A DNA stretch of 64,000 bases from JBBROS01 sp965260995. GTDB lineage: Bacteria; Pseudomonadota; Alphaproteobacteria; Acetobacterales; Acetobacteraceae. The notes beneath the pieces were generated by a model. It had not been told where the DNA came from and did not search any database. It was given only the letters and a program-made list of their open reading frames with translations. The translations under genes were made by a program, and so were the position numbers. Shown one piece after another: positions 9,432 through 17,887 of this stretch. Location: positions 868,001-932,000 of the forward strand of contig CBDHCD010000003.1 in assembly GCA_965260995.1 (NCBI GenBank). The letters run 5' to 3'. The number at the start of each line of letters is the position of its first letter. Position 1 is the stretch's first letter.

Positions 9432-9461
9432 CTCGGGCGACGGATAGAACTAGGATCACGC

Positions 9462-10769
9462 ATGGCCGACACCGCCGCCGACACCATGACCGACCGCACG
9501 ACGCTCGCCATCCGCGACGTCCTCGCCGGCCGGCGCCGCGGCCCCCGCTCGGCCCTCCTGTTCGTCGGCCCGGCCGTCATCGCCTCCATCGCCTACATGG
9601 ACCCCGGCAACTTCGCGACCAACATCCAGGCCGGGTCGCAGTTCGGCTACACCCTGCTCTGGGTCGTGCTGATGGCCAACCTGATCGCCATGCTGTTCCA
9701 GTCGCTGTCCGCCAAGCTCGGCATCGTCACCGGCCGCAACCTCGCCGAACTCTGCCGCGACCAGGTGTCCCCCGTCCCCCGCTACGCCATGTGGGCCGTG
9801 AGCGAGGTGGCCGCGATGGCCACCGACCTCGCCGAGTTCCTCGGCGGCGCCATCGGCCTGTCCCTGCTGTTCGGCCTGCCGCTCATCTACGGCATGGCCG
9901 TCACCGCCCTCGTCACCTACGGCATCCTCATGTTCGAGGGCCGCGGCTTCCGCCCGATGGAGCTGATCATCGGCGCCCTCGTCGCGGTCATCGGCCTCTG
10001 CTACCTGATCGAGATGTTCATCGCCCCCGTGGCCTGGCGCGAGGTCGGCCTCGGCCTGGTCACCCCGTCCATGCCCGACGCCGCCGCCCTCACCATCACG
10101 GTCGGCATCATCGGCGCGACGGTGATGCCCCACGCCGTCTACCTCCATTCCGGCCTCACCCAGTCCCGCGCCCCGGCCCGCGACGCCGCCGAGCGCCGCC
10201 TCCTGCTCCGCTTCTCCAACCGCGAGGTCGTGATCGCCCTCGCCCTCGCCGGGCTGGTCAACATGGCGATGGTCATCATGGCCGCCGCCGCCTTCCACCA
10301 GGGCCACAGCGACGTGGCCGAGATCGAGACCGCCTACCGCACGCTGACCCCTTTGCTGGGCGGCGCCGCGGCGGCGGTGTTCCTCGTCTCCCTGCTCGTC
10401 TCCGGCATCTCCAGCTCCGTCGTCGGCACGATGGCCGGGCAGATGATCATGCAAGGCTTCGTCGGCTTCCGCATCCCGATCTGGCTCCGCCGCCTGGTGA
10501 CGATGATCCCGGCCTTCGTCATCGTCGCGATGGGCGTCAATGCGACCCAGGCCCTGGTTTACAGCCAGGTCGTGCTGTCCTTCGCCCTGCCGATCCCGAT
10601 GGTGGCGCTGGTGCTGTTCACCCGCCGCCGCGACATCATGGGCGAGTTCGCCAACTCCCGCCTGACCGACGTCGCCGCCATCGCCGGCGCCGTCGTCGTG
10701 CTGTCATTGAACGCCGTGCTGCTGCTGCAAACCTTCGGCGTCCCCATCCCCGGCCTCGCCGCGGGCTGA
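9462..10769 (+). CDS. mntH: NRAMP divalent metal (Mn2+) transporter, inner membrane
   Basis: This 435-aa, multi-helix protein should import Mn(II) with protons. Metal-binding motifs of NRAMP proteins are present: Asp47-Pro-Gly-Asn50 in helix 1 (YMDPGNFATNIQ) and Met222-Pro-His224 in helix 6 (ATVMPHAVYLHS). About eleven hydrophobic segments can be counted. The N-terminal 30 residues are hydrophilic. The gene is monocistronic and divergent from the acyl-CoA dehydrogenase gene. An MntR-like palindrome precedes it. With a manganese catalase 1.9 kb away, it probably supplies the metal for oxidative-stress enzymes; this link is inferred from proximity only. Confidence 0.95.
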   Translation: MADTAADTMTDRTTLAIRDVLAGRRRGPRSALLFVGPAVIASIAYMDPGNFATNIQAGSQFGYTLLWVVLMANLIAMLFQSLSAKLGIVTGRNLAELCRDQVSPVPRYAMWAVSEVAAMATDLAEFLGGAIGLSLLFGLPLIYGMAVTALVTYGILMFEGRGFRPMELIIGALVAVIGLCYLIEMFIAPVAWREVGLGLVTPSMPDAAALTITVGIIGATVMPHAVYLHSGLTQSRAPARDAAERRLLLRFSNREVVIALALAGLVNMAMVIMAAAAFHQGHSDVAEIETAYRTLTPLLGGAAAAVFLVSLLVSGISSSVVGTMAGQMIMQGFVGFRIPIWLRRLVTMIPAFVIVAMGVNATQALVYSQVVLSFALPIPMVALVLFTRRRDIMGEFANSRLTDVAAIAGAVVVLSLNAVLLLQTFGVPIPGLAAG

Positions 10770-10949
10770 CCCTCCGCCCGTCCAAGTCCCGGCCTGTCTG
10801 TGACGGCCCCCAGCCCAACGGCGCCGCGGAGGAAACCACCCCCAACCCAGAGGCGGCCCGGCAGCCTCGGGCGCCTCGGCCCGGGCGCTGGCGTAGCAAA
10901 CCACCCGCACCCGCGCCATGATGCCGCCCGCCGCATTGGGGAGACCGCG

Positions 10950-11507
10950 ATGAACCCTGCCGCGTACGAGACCAAGCACTGCTCCCGCGAGGAGTTCAGG
11001 CGCTGGTGCGCCGCCCAGCCGAGGGGCCGCTACGAACGCCAGGACGGCCGCATCGTGGCGATGGCCCCCGAGCGCGGCGCGCACCTGCGGGCCAAGGGCG
11101 CGGTCTACAAGGCGCTGGACCGCGCGATCACGGCCGCCGGCGTCCCTTGCCAGGCGTTGCCCGATGGCGCGACGGTCGAGACCGGCGACAGCGACTACGA
11201 GCCGGACGCCTTGGTCAACGGTGGCGAGCCGATGGCCGACGACGCGGTCGCCGCCCCCAACCCCGTGATCATCGTCGAGGTCCTCTCGCCCGGCACGGCA
11301 TCGACGGACACCGGCGGCAAGCTGGCCGGCTACTTCCGCGTGCCGTCCGTCATGCACTACCTGATCGTGCATCCGACCCGCCGCACGATCACCCATCACC
11401 GCCGCGCCGGCGACGGCATCGACACGCGGATCATCGCCCGCGGCCCCATCGCGATGACGCCGCCTGGGATCGTTGTTGATGCGGATGAGATTTACGATGC
11501 CGGGTAG
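10950..11507 (+). CDS. Uma2-family putative restriction endonuclease-like protein (DUF820)
   Basis: A 185-aa protein of the Uma2 family, a PD-(D/E)XK-fold group of unknown role that is abundant in cyanobacteria and some proteobacteria. Candidate catalytic residues are Asp86 (SDYEPDALV), Glu110 (IIVEVLSPGT) and Lys124 (TGGKLAGYFR). ATG 10950 (MNPAAYETKH) is preferred over upstream starts because the region before it is low-complexity and lacks family similarity. It stands alone, 180 bp after mntH. A decayed relative lies at about 40.4-40.6 kb. Enzymatic activity has rarely been shown for the family. Confidence 0.82.
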   Translation: MNPAAYETKHCSREEFRRWCAAQPRGRYERQDGRIVAMAPERGAHLRAKGAVYKALDRAITAAGVPCQALPDGATVETGDSDYEPDALVNGGEPMADDAVAAPNPVIIVEVLSPGTASTDTGGKLAGYFRVPSVMHYLIVHPTRRTITHHRRAGDGIDTRIIARGPIAMTPPGIVVDADEIYDAG

Positions 11508-12004
11508 TTTGGTCTCCCCTATGTCGCCAGGCCCTTCCGGTGCTTGGTTTGGCCGACGGCAATTGCCGCAAGCGATCTCATGCCGGAACTTCGCGTTCCC
11601 GATACGAATACCAGTGCGGGGCCATAGCGGAATGGCAGCTCTAAAGGGTGCAACGGCCGATTCTGGAACTTTCGTTTCGGGGTGGCACCAGACAGGTGCT
11701 CGGTCGCTAAGATTACCAAACGCAGCCGTCAGCCGCGCCGCAGATATTCGCAACACTCGCTAAGTATTGGTTGCGATCAGCTCGGCAAGCCACCCTCCCA
11801 TCATGGGTCGTGATTCACGCGCAGTTCAGCAGCACCGGCGTCTTCAGTGCCACCGGGCTGCTTGGCATTATCTTTGTAGCCCGGCGTCTAGCCCAGCAGT
11901 ACCGTTTGCGCGCTGTGCCCAACCTCATCAGGTAATTGAGGTGCCGTGTCCAAAGGCGCGTCCTGCTGGCCATCGAGACACCGGCTGCGAAGGGTTCTGG
12001 ACCC
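11508..12004. other. Intergenic, lower-GC, no gene recognised
   Basis: About 500 bp between the Uma2 gene and the IS4-family element. Short open frames exist on both strands, but none has a convincing start, codon bias or family motif. The last 12 bases (11993-12004, ggttctggaccc) are the target-site duplication of the element. The composition is visibly less GC-rich than the core genome and marks the start of a mobile patch. Confidence 0.5.
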
Positions 12005-13202
12005 TCACCACCTATCAGTTTCGGCCCCGAGTGGTTGACGGTCCGACCTGTGGTGTGATGAAGGCCCAATCCTAGACGGATTGGGTGTTTGGATGGGCGG
12101 GATCGAGCATGTGGCCGGGAGCATCAGCGTGGTGCTGCATGAGCGGCTGCCCTGGCAGCGCAAGACGCAGCGGGAGAACTTGGCGCTTCTGGTTGCGACC
12201 ATGCTGAGCGAGCGCAGCGCCAACCTGATGTCGCTGGCGGCCGCCCTGCCGCGTCAGCCGGACCGGATCGACATGCGCTACCAGTGGATCGTGCGCGTGC
12301 TGGCGAACCCGCTGATCGAGTGCGATGCGGTGATGCTGGCGTTCGCACGCGAGGTGTTGGCGCGGGCGCAGGCCGAAGCGGGGCCAGGCGAGCGGGTGGA
12401 CCTGATCTTGGATCAGAGCCGGGCGTCCGAGCGGCATCAGATCCTCATGCTGGCCCTGCGCTGGGGTGAGCGCGCCTTGCCGCTGGCTTGGCGGGTGGAG
12501 GAGACCGAGGGTGCCATTGGCTTTGGCGTGCAGAAAGGCTTGCTCGACACCGTAGTGGCTTGGTTGCCTGAAGAGGCTCGTGTGCGGTTGCTGGGCGACC
12601 GGTTCTACGGCACGCCCGCGCTGATCGGCCACTGCCAGGTGCTGGGCTGGGACTACCGGCTGCGGCTGAAGGGCAACCTGCATCTATGGATCGACGGTGC
12701 CGACGCAGGGCCGGTCGAGCGCCTGGCCCGGGACACGCCCTATCTGACGGAAGTGGAATTGACCGCGCGCCGGGTGCGCACCAACGTCGGCTTCATCCAG
12801 GACCCCGGCCATGAGGAGCCCTGGATCGTCGCCATGTCCGAGGCCCCGGGCTACCTCACCACGCTCGACTACGCCCGGCGCTGGGGCATCGAGCCGATGT
12901 TCTCCGACTTCAAGACCCGTGGCTTCGGCCTGGAAGACAGCCAGATCCGCTACCCGGACCGGCTGGCCCGGCTGATCCTGGTCATGGCGCTGGCGCTCTA
13001 TCTTGCCGTGTCCACAGGACAATGGGATGCGGTCCATCATGCCACGCCTGCCGAACGCAGACGCCCGGAACAACAGCCGAAGAACGTCCTGCGCAGCATG
13101 ACGTCGTGGTTCACGCGCGGCCTACGGCGCATCGCAAACCTGCTCCAAACCCTTCAGCCCATCCCACAACTTTGGAGTGTTCCAGCAACTGATAGGTGGT
13201 GA
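12005..13202 (+). mobile_element. Complete IS4-family insertion sequence, 1198 bp
   Basis: The ends are exact: tcaccacctatcagtt (12005-12020) is the perfect 16-bp inverted repeat of aactgataggtggtga (13187-13202). The flanks carry an identical 12-bp direct repeat ggttctggaccc at 11993-12004 and 13203-13214, a target duplication of the size usual for IS4-family elements. One transposase gene fills the element, and its TGA stop is the last three bases of the right repeat. Intact ends, an intact gene and a perfect duplication point to recent insertion. It landed 19 bp beyond the stop codon of the membrane protein gene at 13222. Confidence 0.93.
12093..13202 (+). CDS. IS4-family transposase (DDE)
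   Basis: A 369-aa DDE transposase. Acidic residues expected for catalysis sit in VDLILDQSRAS, in LLGDRFYGTPAL and in the C-terminal YARRWGIEPMFSDFKTRGF, the Y-R-E-K signature of the IS4 family. ATG 12093 is preferred; a TTG 12 bp upstream is also in frame. No frameshift or internal stop is seen and the length is normal for the family. The stop codon lies inside the right terminal repeat, which ties the gene end to the element end. Confidence 0.93.
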   Translation: MGGIEHVAGSISVVLHERLPWQRKTQRENLALLVATMLSERSANLMSLAAALPRQPDRIDMRYQWIVRVLANPLIECDAVMLAFAREVLARAQAEAGPGERVDLILDQSRASERHQILMLALRWGERALPLAWRVEETEGAIGFGVQKGLLDTVVAWLPEEARVRLLGDRFYGTPALIGHCQVLGWDYRLRLKGNLHLWIDGADAGPVERLARDTPYLTEVELTARRVRTNVGFIQDPGHEEPWIVAMSEAPGYLTTLDYARRWGIEPMFSDFKTRGFGLEDSQIRYPDRLARLILVMALALYLAVSTGQWDAVHHATPAERRRPEQQPKNVLRSMTSWFTRGLRRIANLLQTLQPIPQLWSVPATDRW

Positions 13203-13221
13203 GGTTCTGGACCCGCGCTTC

Positions 13222-14469
13222 TCAAGAACCCCCCTGCACGATCCGCCACGCCAGCCGCGCCGCCGCGCAAGCGCAATTTCTAAATGCCGCCATTCCGCGA
13301 CAAACCACTTGGCACAGCAGACTGGCGCTACGGCCGAGAAGCCGGATCACGCGGCGGGTCTCGCCAACCGAGCGGTCATTGAAAGACGCGAGCTTCGCCG
13401 TGGTTCCCGCGAGCTTGCCCCCTAGCAATATGGAAAATCCTAGAAAGTACATCCAGCGATAGTTGCGATTACGATGGTCGTGCTCGGCCTCACCAGCCAG
13501 TCGCGTTGCCATCTTTCGGAAGCGGATCAAGCTTGGAATCACGCATTCGGACGCGAGGGCGACAGGAGCCCTCATAAGAGGCTCGGGCATCTTTCCGCGG
13601 AGGGCGTCTGGAAACGCGCTGCAGAACTGGGCTGGCGTTTCCTGGCATTGAGGAGAGGGAACTGGCAGCATTTTGATGCCCCTGCCTGAATCCACGATCG
13701 GACAAAGTTTTTGATTGTAGTCCGCGATTTCCCCTCGAATCTGGTCCATTTCTGTCGGTATCGCGGCGTGATACAGATCATTTCCGTATAGGGCCGCCGA
13801 TGAATCGGGGCCTAAACTGACAAATACCCGCGGGTCTTCGAAAGCCAGGAGAAGTAAGCTGGGATGCACATGCGACGCCCATCGACAGGACGCCGCATAC
13901 TCCGTAGGGTTCTGCCGGCACCAGGAAAGATATGTTTCAACCTGCTTTAACAGATAACCGCTGGCCCGCTGGACGTCTTGGCCGCTCTTACGAAAGTCCG
14001 CGTCGTGCTGCGCCATCTGCGAGTCCGCAATGAAGATAACCGCCGCAATTAAACCAAGCACTAGCCAGAAATGATCATATACCTCCCAACCTTTGTTACG
14101 AATAGGAAGGCTATCGGCTGCTAGAATGGTCACCGTCCAGCCGACCACGACAAGGAAAGCCACCAAAACGAGCATGCCACCTATATCTCCGGTCATCCCG
14201 ACGCCGCCGATAGCGAACGCCTCAGGTGCCGGCGCGATGTGTGGCAAGATGCCCGTGACTACAGCTACTCCCGGTAAAACCAACAAGGTAGCGGTTGCGA
14301 GCACACCGATTCCCCTCCAGACTGCGTACCCGGCAAGTATTACGAGAGGCAAGAACAACAGACAGACTATGCAGAGAAGTCCAAGGATGACGCGGACGGA
14401 CGCTCCGGGATCCCAGCCGCTGACGGCGGCGGCACCCGGCATGGCGGCAGCTAGGCTGGACGCCGTCAT
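13222..14469 (-). CDS. Unrecognised multi-pass membrane protein, possibly 5'-truncated by IS1380
   Basis: I do not recognise this 415-aa protein. Four hydrophobic segments lie near the N-terminus (ILGLLCIVCLLFLPLVILAG; ATATLLVLPGVAVVTGI; GMLVLVAFLVVVGWTVTIL; FWLVLGLIAAVIFIADS). A soluble, Cys-containing region follows, then one more hydrophobic stretch (MYFLGFSILLGG) and a basic tail. ATG 14469 (MTASSL) is the first start outside the insertion sequence. The same frame stays open for 32 more host codons up to the IS1380 edge at 14566 and on into the element, so the native N-terminus may have been cut off. Codon use is less GC-biased than in the core genes, suggesting acquisition by transfer. 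Confidence 0.6.
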   Translation of the reverse strand: MTASSLAAAMPGAAAVSGWDPGASVRVILGLLCIVCLLFLPLVILAGYAVWRGIGVLATATLLVLPGVAVVTGILPHIAPAPEAFAIGGVGMTGDIGGMLVLVAFLVVVGWTVTILAADSLPIRNKGWEVYDHFWLVLGLIAAVIFIADSQMAQHDADFRKSGQDVQRASGYLLKQVETYLSWCRQNPTEYAASCRWASHVHPSLLLLAFEDPRVFVSLGPDSSAALYGNDLYHAAIPTEMDQIRGEIADYNQKLCPIVDSGRGIKMLPVPSPQCQETPAQFCSAFPDALRGKMPEPLMRAPVALASECVIPSLIRFRKMATRLAGEAEHDHRNRNYRWMYFLGFSILLGGKLAGTTAKLASFNDRSVGETRRVIRLLGRSASLLCQVVCRGMAAFRNCACAAARLAWRIVQGGS

Positions 14470-14565
14470 GTCGGAGGACAACAGTCCGGCACCCTCCAAA
14501 TTCTGCTGAATGCTCCAGGCTGCACGGCTCAACAGCGCGGCGTACGGATGAAGAAACTGAATTAG

Positions 14566-16183
14566 CCTGGAAAATTCATGAGGGTTGGCGGGCATAGTAC
14601 AAGCCCTTGATCCAGCGTAGAATGTGGTTCTCGAGGCCAATTCTACGGAACCGGAGCGCCATGCCCGCCAAGGTTGAGACTACCGCTGCGCTGCCCGGCT
14701 TGTCACCGGTCGGCGGCAAGCCCGTGATCGCCCGCTTCGACGGCGGCCACCTCTCCTCCGACGGTGGGCTGCTGGTGCTGCGCGAGGTGGAGCGCCGCCT
14801 CGACGTGGCCGGACGCTTGGCAGGGTGCATCAAGGATCCGCGCGACCCGGAGCGCGTCGTGCACGGGCTCGACGAGATCATCCGCTTTCGCCTGCTGATG
14901 ATCGCGGCGGGCTACGAGGACGGCAACGACGCCGACCAGCTGCGCACCGACCCGATGTTCAAGCTGGCCCTGGCAAAGCTCGGGGACGGGGCGGCGCTGT
15001 GCTCGCAGCCCACCATCTCGCGCCTGGAGAACCTGCCCGGCACGCGTGCGCTGCTGCGGATGGGCCGGGCCATGGTCGACCTGTATTGCGCGTCGTTCCG
15101 CCAGGTGCCGCGCCGGATCGTGCTGGACGTGGACGACACGTTCGACACCGTGCACGGCGGGCAGCAGATGCGCTTGTTCAATGCGCATCATGACGAGTAC
15201 GGCTTCCAGCCCATCGTGGTGTTCGACGGCGAGGGCCGCTTCGTCGCCGCCGTGCTGCGCCCGGCCAAGCGGCCGAGCGGGCGCGAGGTCCGGGCCTTCC
15301 TGCGCCGCCTGCTGCGCCAGCTCCGCGCCAACTGGCCCCGGGTCGAGGTCCTGCTGCGCGCCGACAGCCACTACTGCGGCCCCGAGGTGCTGCGCTGGTG
15401 CCGGGCGAACACGGTCGATTATCTGATTGGGGTCGCGCCCACCAGCACGCTGCGCCGCCATGTCGAGTGCCTGGAGGCCAGCACCGCCGCCCGCTTTGCC
15501 GCCTCGGACGGCTCGGGCAAGCTCCGCCGCTTCACCGAGTTCTACGACAGTGCCGCAAGCTGGGACCGCGTGGAGCGCATCGTCGCCCGCGTCGAGGCCG
15601 GGCCGGACGGGACAGACACGCGCTTCGTCGTCACCAGCCTGCCGGGCGGCTCGGCCCGCACTCTCTACGAAAAACGGTATTGCGCGCGCGGACAGGCGGA
15701 AAACCACATCAAGAGCTGGAAACGCCACCTGGCCGCCGACCGCACTTCGTGCACCAAGGCCACCGCCAACCAGTTCCGCCTGTTCCTGCATGGGGCCGCC
15801 TACTGGCTCATGTGGAGCCTGCGCACGCTGATGCCGCGCCGCTCGTCCTGGCGCACCGCCCAGTTCGACACCCTGCGGCTGCGCCTGGTCAAGCTGGCCG
15901 TGCGCGTCGTCGAACTCAAAACCCAGGTCAAGCTGCACCTGCCCAGCAGCGCCCCGTGCCAGTCCATCCTGGCTTTCGTCCTCGGCCGTATGCCGCGCAT
16001 CATCAGTTAAGCTCCGGGGCAGCGTGCCCCACCGTCACCCGTTTTCACCAACCCTCAGCGCCGCCGCATCGAGCCGCCAACATGCCATCTCGACGTGGTA
16101 ACGGGTCCGCACACCTGCACAACCAACACACGAAAACCGCACGCCTCAAATGGAGCCGGTCTCAAAGCCATGAATTATGGCGG
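14566..16183 (+). mobile_element. Complete IS1380-family insertion sequence, copy 1 (1618 bp)
   Basis: The element starts cctggaaaattcatgag (14566-14582) and ends gccatgaattatggcgg (16167-16183); these are imperfect inverted repeats sharing the aattcatg core and CC/GG tips. A 4-bp duplication ttag flanks it (14562-14565 and 16184-16187). One intact transposase gene lies inside. A second copy in the same orientation starts at 62384. The first 1.42 kb of the two copies differ at only three positions that I found, but the last 200 bp differ at about 35. Confidence 0.93.
14661..16010 (+). CDS. IS1380-family transposase, copy 1
   Basis: A 449-aa DDE transposase of the IS1380 group. The N-terminal motif GGKPVIARFDGGHLSSDGG and the catalytic-region stretches VLDVDDTFDTVHGGQQ (first acidic residues), LLRADSHYCGPEVLRW and the C-terminal YCARGQAENHIKSWKRHLA (Glu) are characteristic. 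ATG 14661 is chosen because the upstream in-frame ATG at 14607 adds 18 non-conserved residues. The protein is intact and differs from copy 2 only at a Leu/Ile in the VVHG(L/I)DE stretch and at the extreme C-terminus (RIIS against RLTS). Confidence 0.94.
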   Translation: MPAKVETTAALPGLSPVGGKPVIARFDGGHLSSDGGLLVLREVERRLDVAGRLAGCIKDPRDPERVVHGLDEIIRFRLLMIAAGYEDGNDADQLRTDPMFKLALAKLGDGAALCSQPTISRLENLPGTRALLRMGRAMVDLYCASFRQVPRRIVLDVDDTFDTVHGGQQMRLFNAHHDEYGFQPIVVFDGEGRFVAAVLRPAKRPSGREVRAFLRRLLRQLRANWPRVEVLLRADSHYCGPEVLRWCRANTVDYLIGVAPTSTLRRHVECLEASTAARFAASDGSGKLRRFTEFYDSAASWDRVERIVARVEAGPDGTDTRFVVTSLPGGSARTLYEKRYCARGQAENHIKSWKRHLAADRTSCTKATANQFRLFLHGAAYWLMWSLRTLMPRRSSWRTAQFDTLRLRLVKLAVRVVELKTQVKLHLPSSAPCQSILAFVLGRMPRIIS

Positions 16184-16473
16184 TTAGCAAGTCCGCTTTC
16201 CTCCGAGTATCCCTGTTATGTGCTGGATTCTGCGCTAGCGGACATGGCCGGACAACCTGGTCACAGAAGTGACGTGCTGCCGCCCGCCACGCAGAGCGAA
16301 AAAGCATCGAGCGACGATATCCGCTTTTGAGATGATCACCTCAGCGGAGGAATGGCCAACATGGTGCAAACCGGATTTAAGCCGAGCGGCCACCGAACTT
16401 CCGCTTCCCACCAGCCTACCTGATCCACCCTCCAACCTTGACACCCACCCCAGGACAATGTTCCTATCTCCCC

Positions 16474-17259
16474 ATGTCCTCGACCGCCCCCCAACCTCAA
16501 CCGGCCCCTGACGCCGCCCAACACCCCGAGGACGCCCAGTACTACCGCCAGGTCCTCCACGACCTGATCGACATGGGAACCGACCTCGCCCGCCGCGCCC
16601 ACCAGCAGGCCACGCGCGAACCCGGCCCCAAGCGCCCCGCCAACGACCCGGCCCCGGACCCGACCCTCGCCTTCGACCGCCTCGCCCGCTGCGTCCGCCG
16701 CTGCATCGCCCTCGCCCGCCAACTGGCCGAACCCGCGCCGCAAGCCCCGGGCCAAGCCCAGCGCCGCACCGCCGCCCGCAAGCGCGTCATCCGCGACGTC
16801 GAGGACGCCATCCAGCGCACCGCCCAGGGCGCGGACGCCGAGTCCCTCCACGCCGAACTCGCCGACCGCCTCGACGCCCCGGACCTCGACGACGACCTCG
16901 CCACCCGCCCCGTCGCCGACATCATCGCCGACATCTGCCGCGACCTCGGCCTCGCCACCCTGCCCGGCACCCGCCCCTGGAAGCGCCGCACCCCGGCCGA
17001 CATCGAGAGCCTCTGCGCCCGCGCCGCCCGGCCCCGCGCGCCCACCGTTCCCACGGCCGCGACCCGCGAGCCGCCGGCGCGCGCCTGCCCAGGTGCCGCC
17101 CTGTCGCCGATCCCCGCCAGGACCGCCGCACCGAACGACGCCCCCCTCGCCCCTCTCGGGTGGCCCCGTCCACGACCCGGCCCCGCCAACAACCGCCCGC
17201 CGAGCAGGCCGGACCTCAGGGCCGAACCCGCTCCGACCCCGAACCCCCCGCCGCCCTGA
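16474..17259 (+). CDS. Hypothetical Ala/Pro/Arg-rich protein
   Basis: I do not recognise this 261-aa protein. ATG 16474 (MSSTAPQPQPA) follows a short upstream frame without conserved character. The N-terminal half looks helical and structured: DAQYYRQVLHDLIDMGTDLA, a Pro-poor stretch with RLARCVRRCIALARQLAE, then RKRVIRDVEDAIQ and VADIIADICRDLGL. From about residue 170 it becomes a Pro/Arg/Ala-rich, probably disordered tail. The last 44 bp overlap the 3' end of thiE on the other strand, and the disordered tail may only be the frame forced by antisense thiE. The helical first half suggests a real gene. Confidence 0.55.
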   Translation: MSSTAPQPQPAPDAAQHPEDAQYYRQVLHDLIDMGTDLARRAHQQATREPGPKRPANDPAPDPTLAFDRLARCVRRCIALARQLAEPAPQAPGQAQRRTAARKRVIRDVEDAIQRTAQGADAESLHAELADRLDAPDLDDDLATRPVADIIADICRDLGLATLPGTRPWKRRTPADIESLCARAARPRAPTVPTAATREPPARACPGAALSPIPARTAAPNDAPLAPLGWPRPRPGPANNRPPSRPDLRAEPAPTPNPPPP

Positions 17260-17884
17260 TCGCCGCGTTCATCGCCCGGACCCCGGCCCCGGCCCCGTCC
17301 GGGTGCCCCCAGACCGCCCCCACCACCGCCAGGAACCCGGCCCCCGCCCGCACCAGCGGCGCGCAGTTCTCCGCCGTCACCCCCCCGATGGCCACGCACG
17401 GCAGCTCCATCAGCTCCGCCCACCAGGACACGATCCCGACCTCGGCCCGCGTCGGCGCGTCCTTCGTCGCCGTCGGGAAGAACGCCCCGAACGCCACGTA
17501 GTCCGCCCCGTCCTCCCCGGCCTGCATCGCCAGGTCGCGGCTGTCGTGGCACGTCACCCCTAGCGTCAGGTCCGGCCCCAGGATCAGCCGCGCCTCCCGC
17601 GCCGGCGTGTCGGTCTGCCCCACGTGCGCCCCGTCGCACCCCGTCTCCCGCACCAACTCTGGCCGGTCGTTCAGCAGGAACGCCACCCCGCGCGACTGCG
17701 CCACCGGCCGCAGCGCCTCGATGGCCCGCCGCCACCCGTCGTCGTCCGCGCCCTTCAGCCGAAGCTGCACCGCCGCCACGTCCCCCGCGTCCAGCGCCGC
17801 CGCCAGCGTGTCCGCGAACCCGGCGTCCGCCGCCGCCGGCGTCACCAGATACAGCCGGCAATCCCCGGCCGCATCCGCCGCCAC
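17216..17884 (-). CDS. thiE: Thiamine-phosphate synthase
   Basis: A 222-aa TIM-barrel enzyme that should join HMP-pyrophosphate to thiazole phosphate to make thiamine phosphate. Family motifs are VQLRLKGADD (strand with substrate contacts), FLLNDRPELVRETGCDGAHVGQ (the NDR...DGVHVGQ motif), DYVAFGAFFPTATK (phosphate loop) and LPCVAIGGVTAENCAPLVRAGA. It uses a GTG start at 17884 only 3 bp after the fbaB stop, so the two genes are co-transcribed with fbaB first. No TPP riboswitch is visible before it. The C-terminal 14 residues overlap the convergent hypothetical gene. Confidence 0.92.
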   Translation of the reverse strand: MAADAAGDCRLYLVTPAAADAGFADTLAAALDAGDVAAVQLRLKGADDDGWRRAIEALRPVAQSRGVAFLLNDRPELVRETGCDGAHVGQTDTPAREARLILGPDLTLGVTCHDSRDLAMQAGEDGADYVAFGAFFPTATKDAPTRAEVGIVSWWAELMELPCVAIGGVTAENCAPLVRAGAGFLAVVGAVWGHPDGAGAGVRAMNAAIRAAGGSGSERVRP

Positions 17885-17887
17885 CGC

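Noticed and set aside
16188..16473. Short ORFs between the IS1380 element and the 261-aa gene
   Set aside because: No start/ribosome-binding site or motif supports them; probably flanking remnant DNA.
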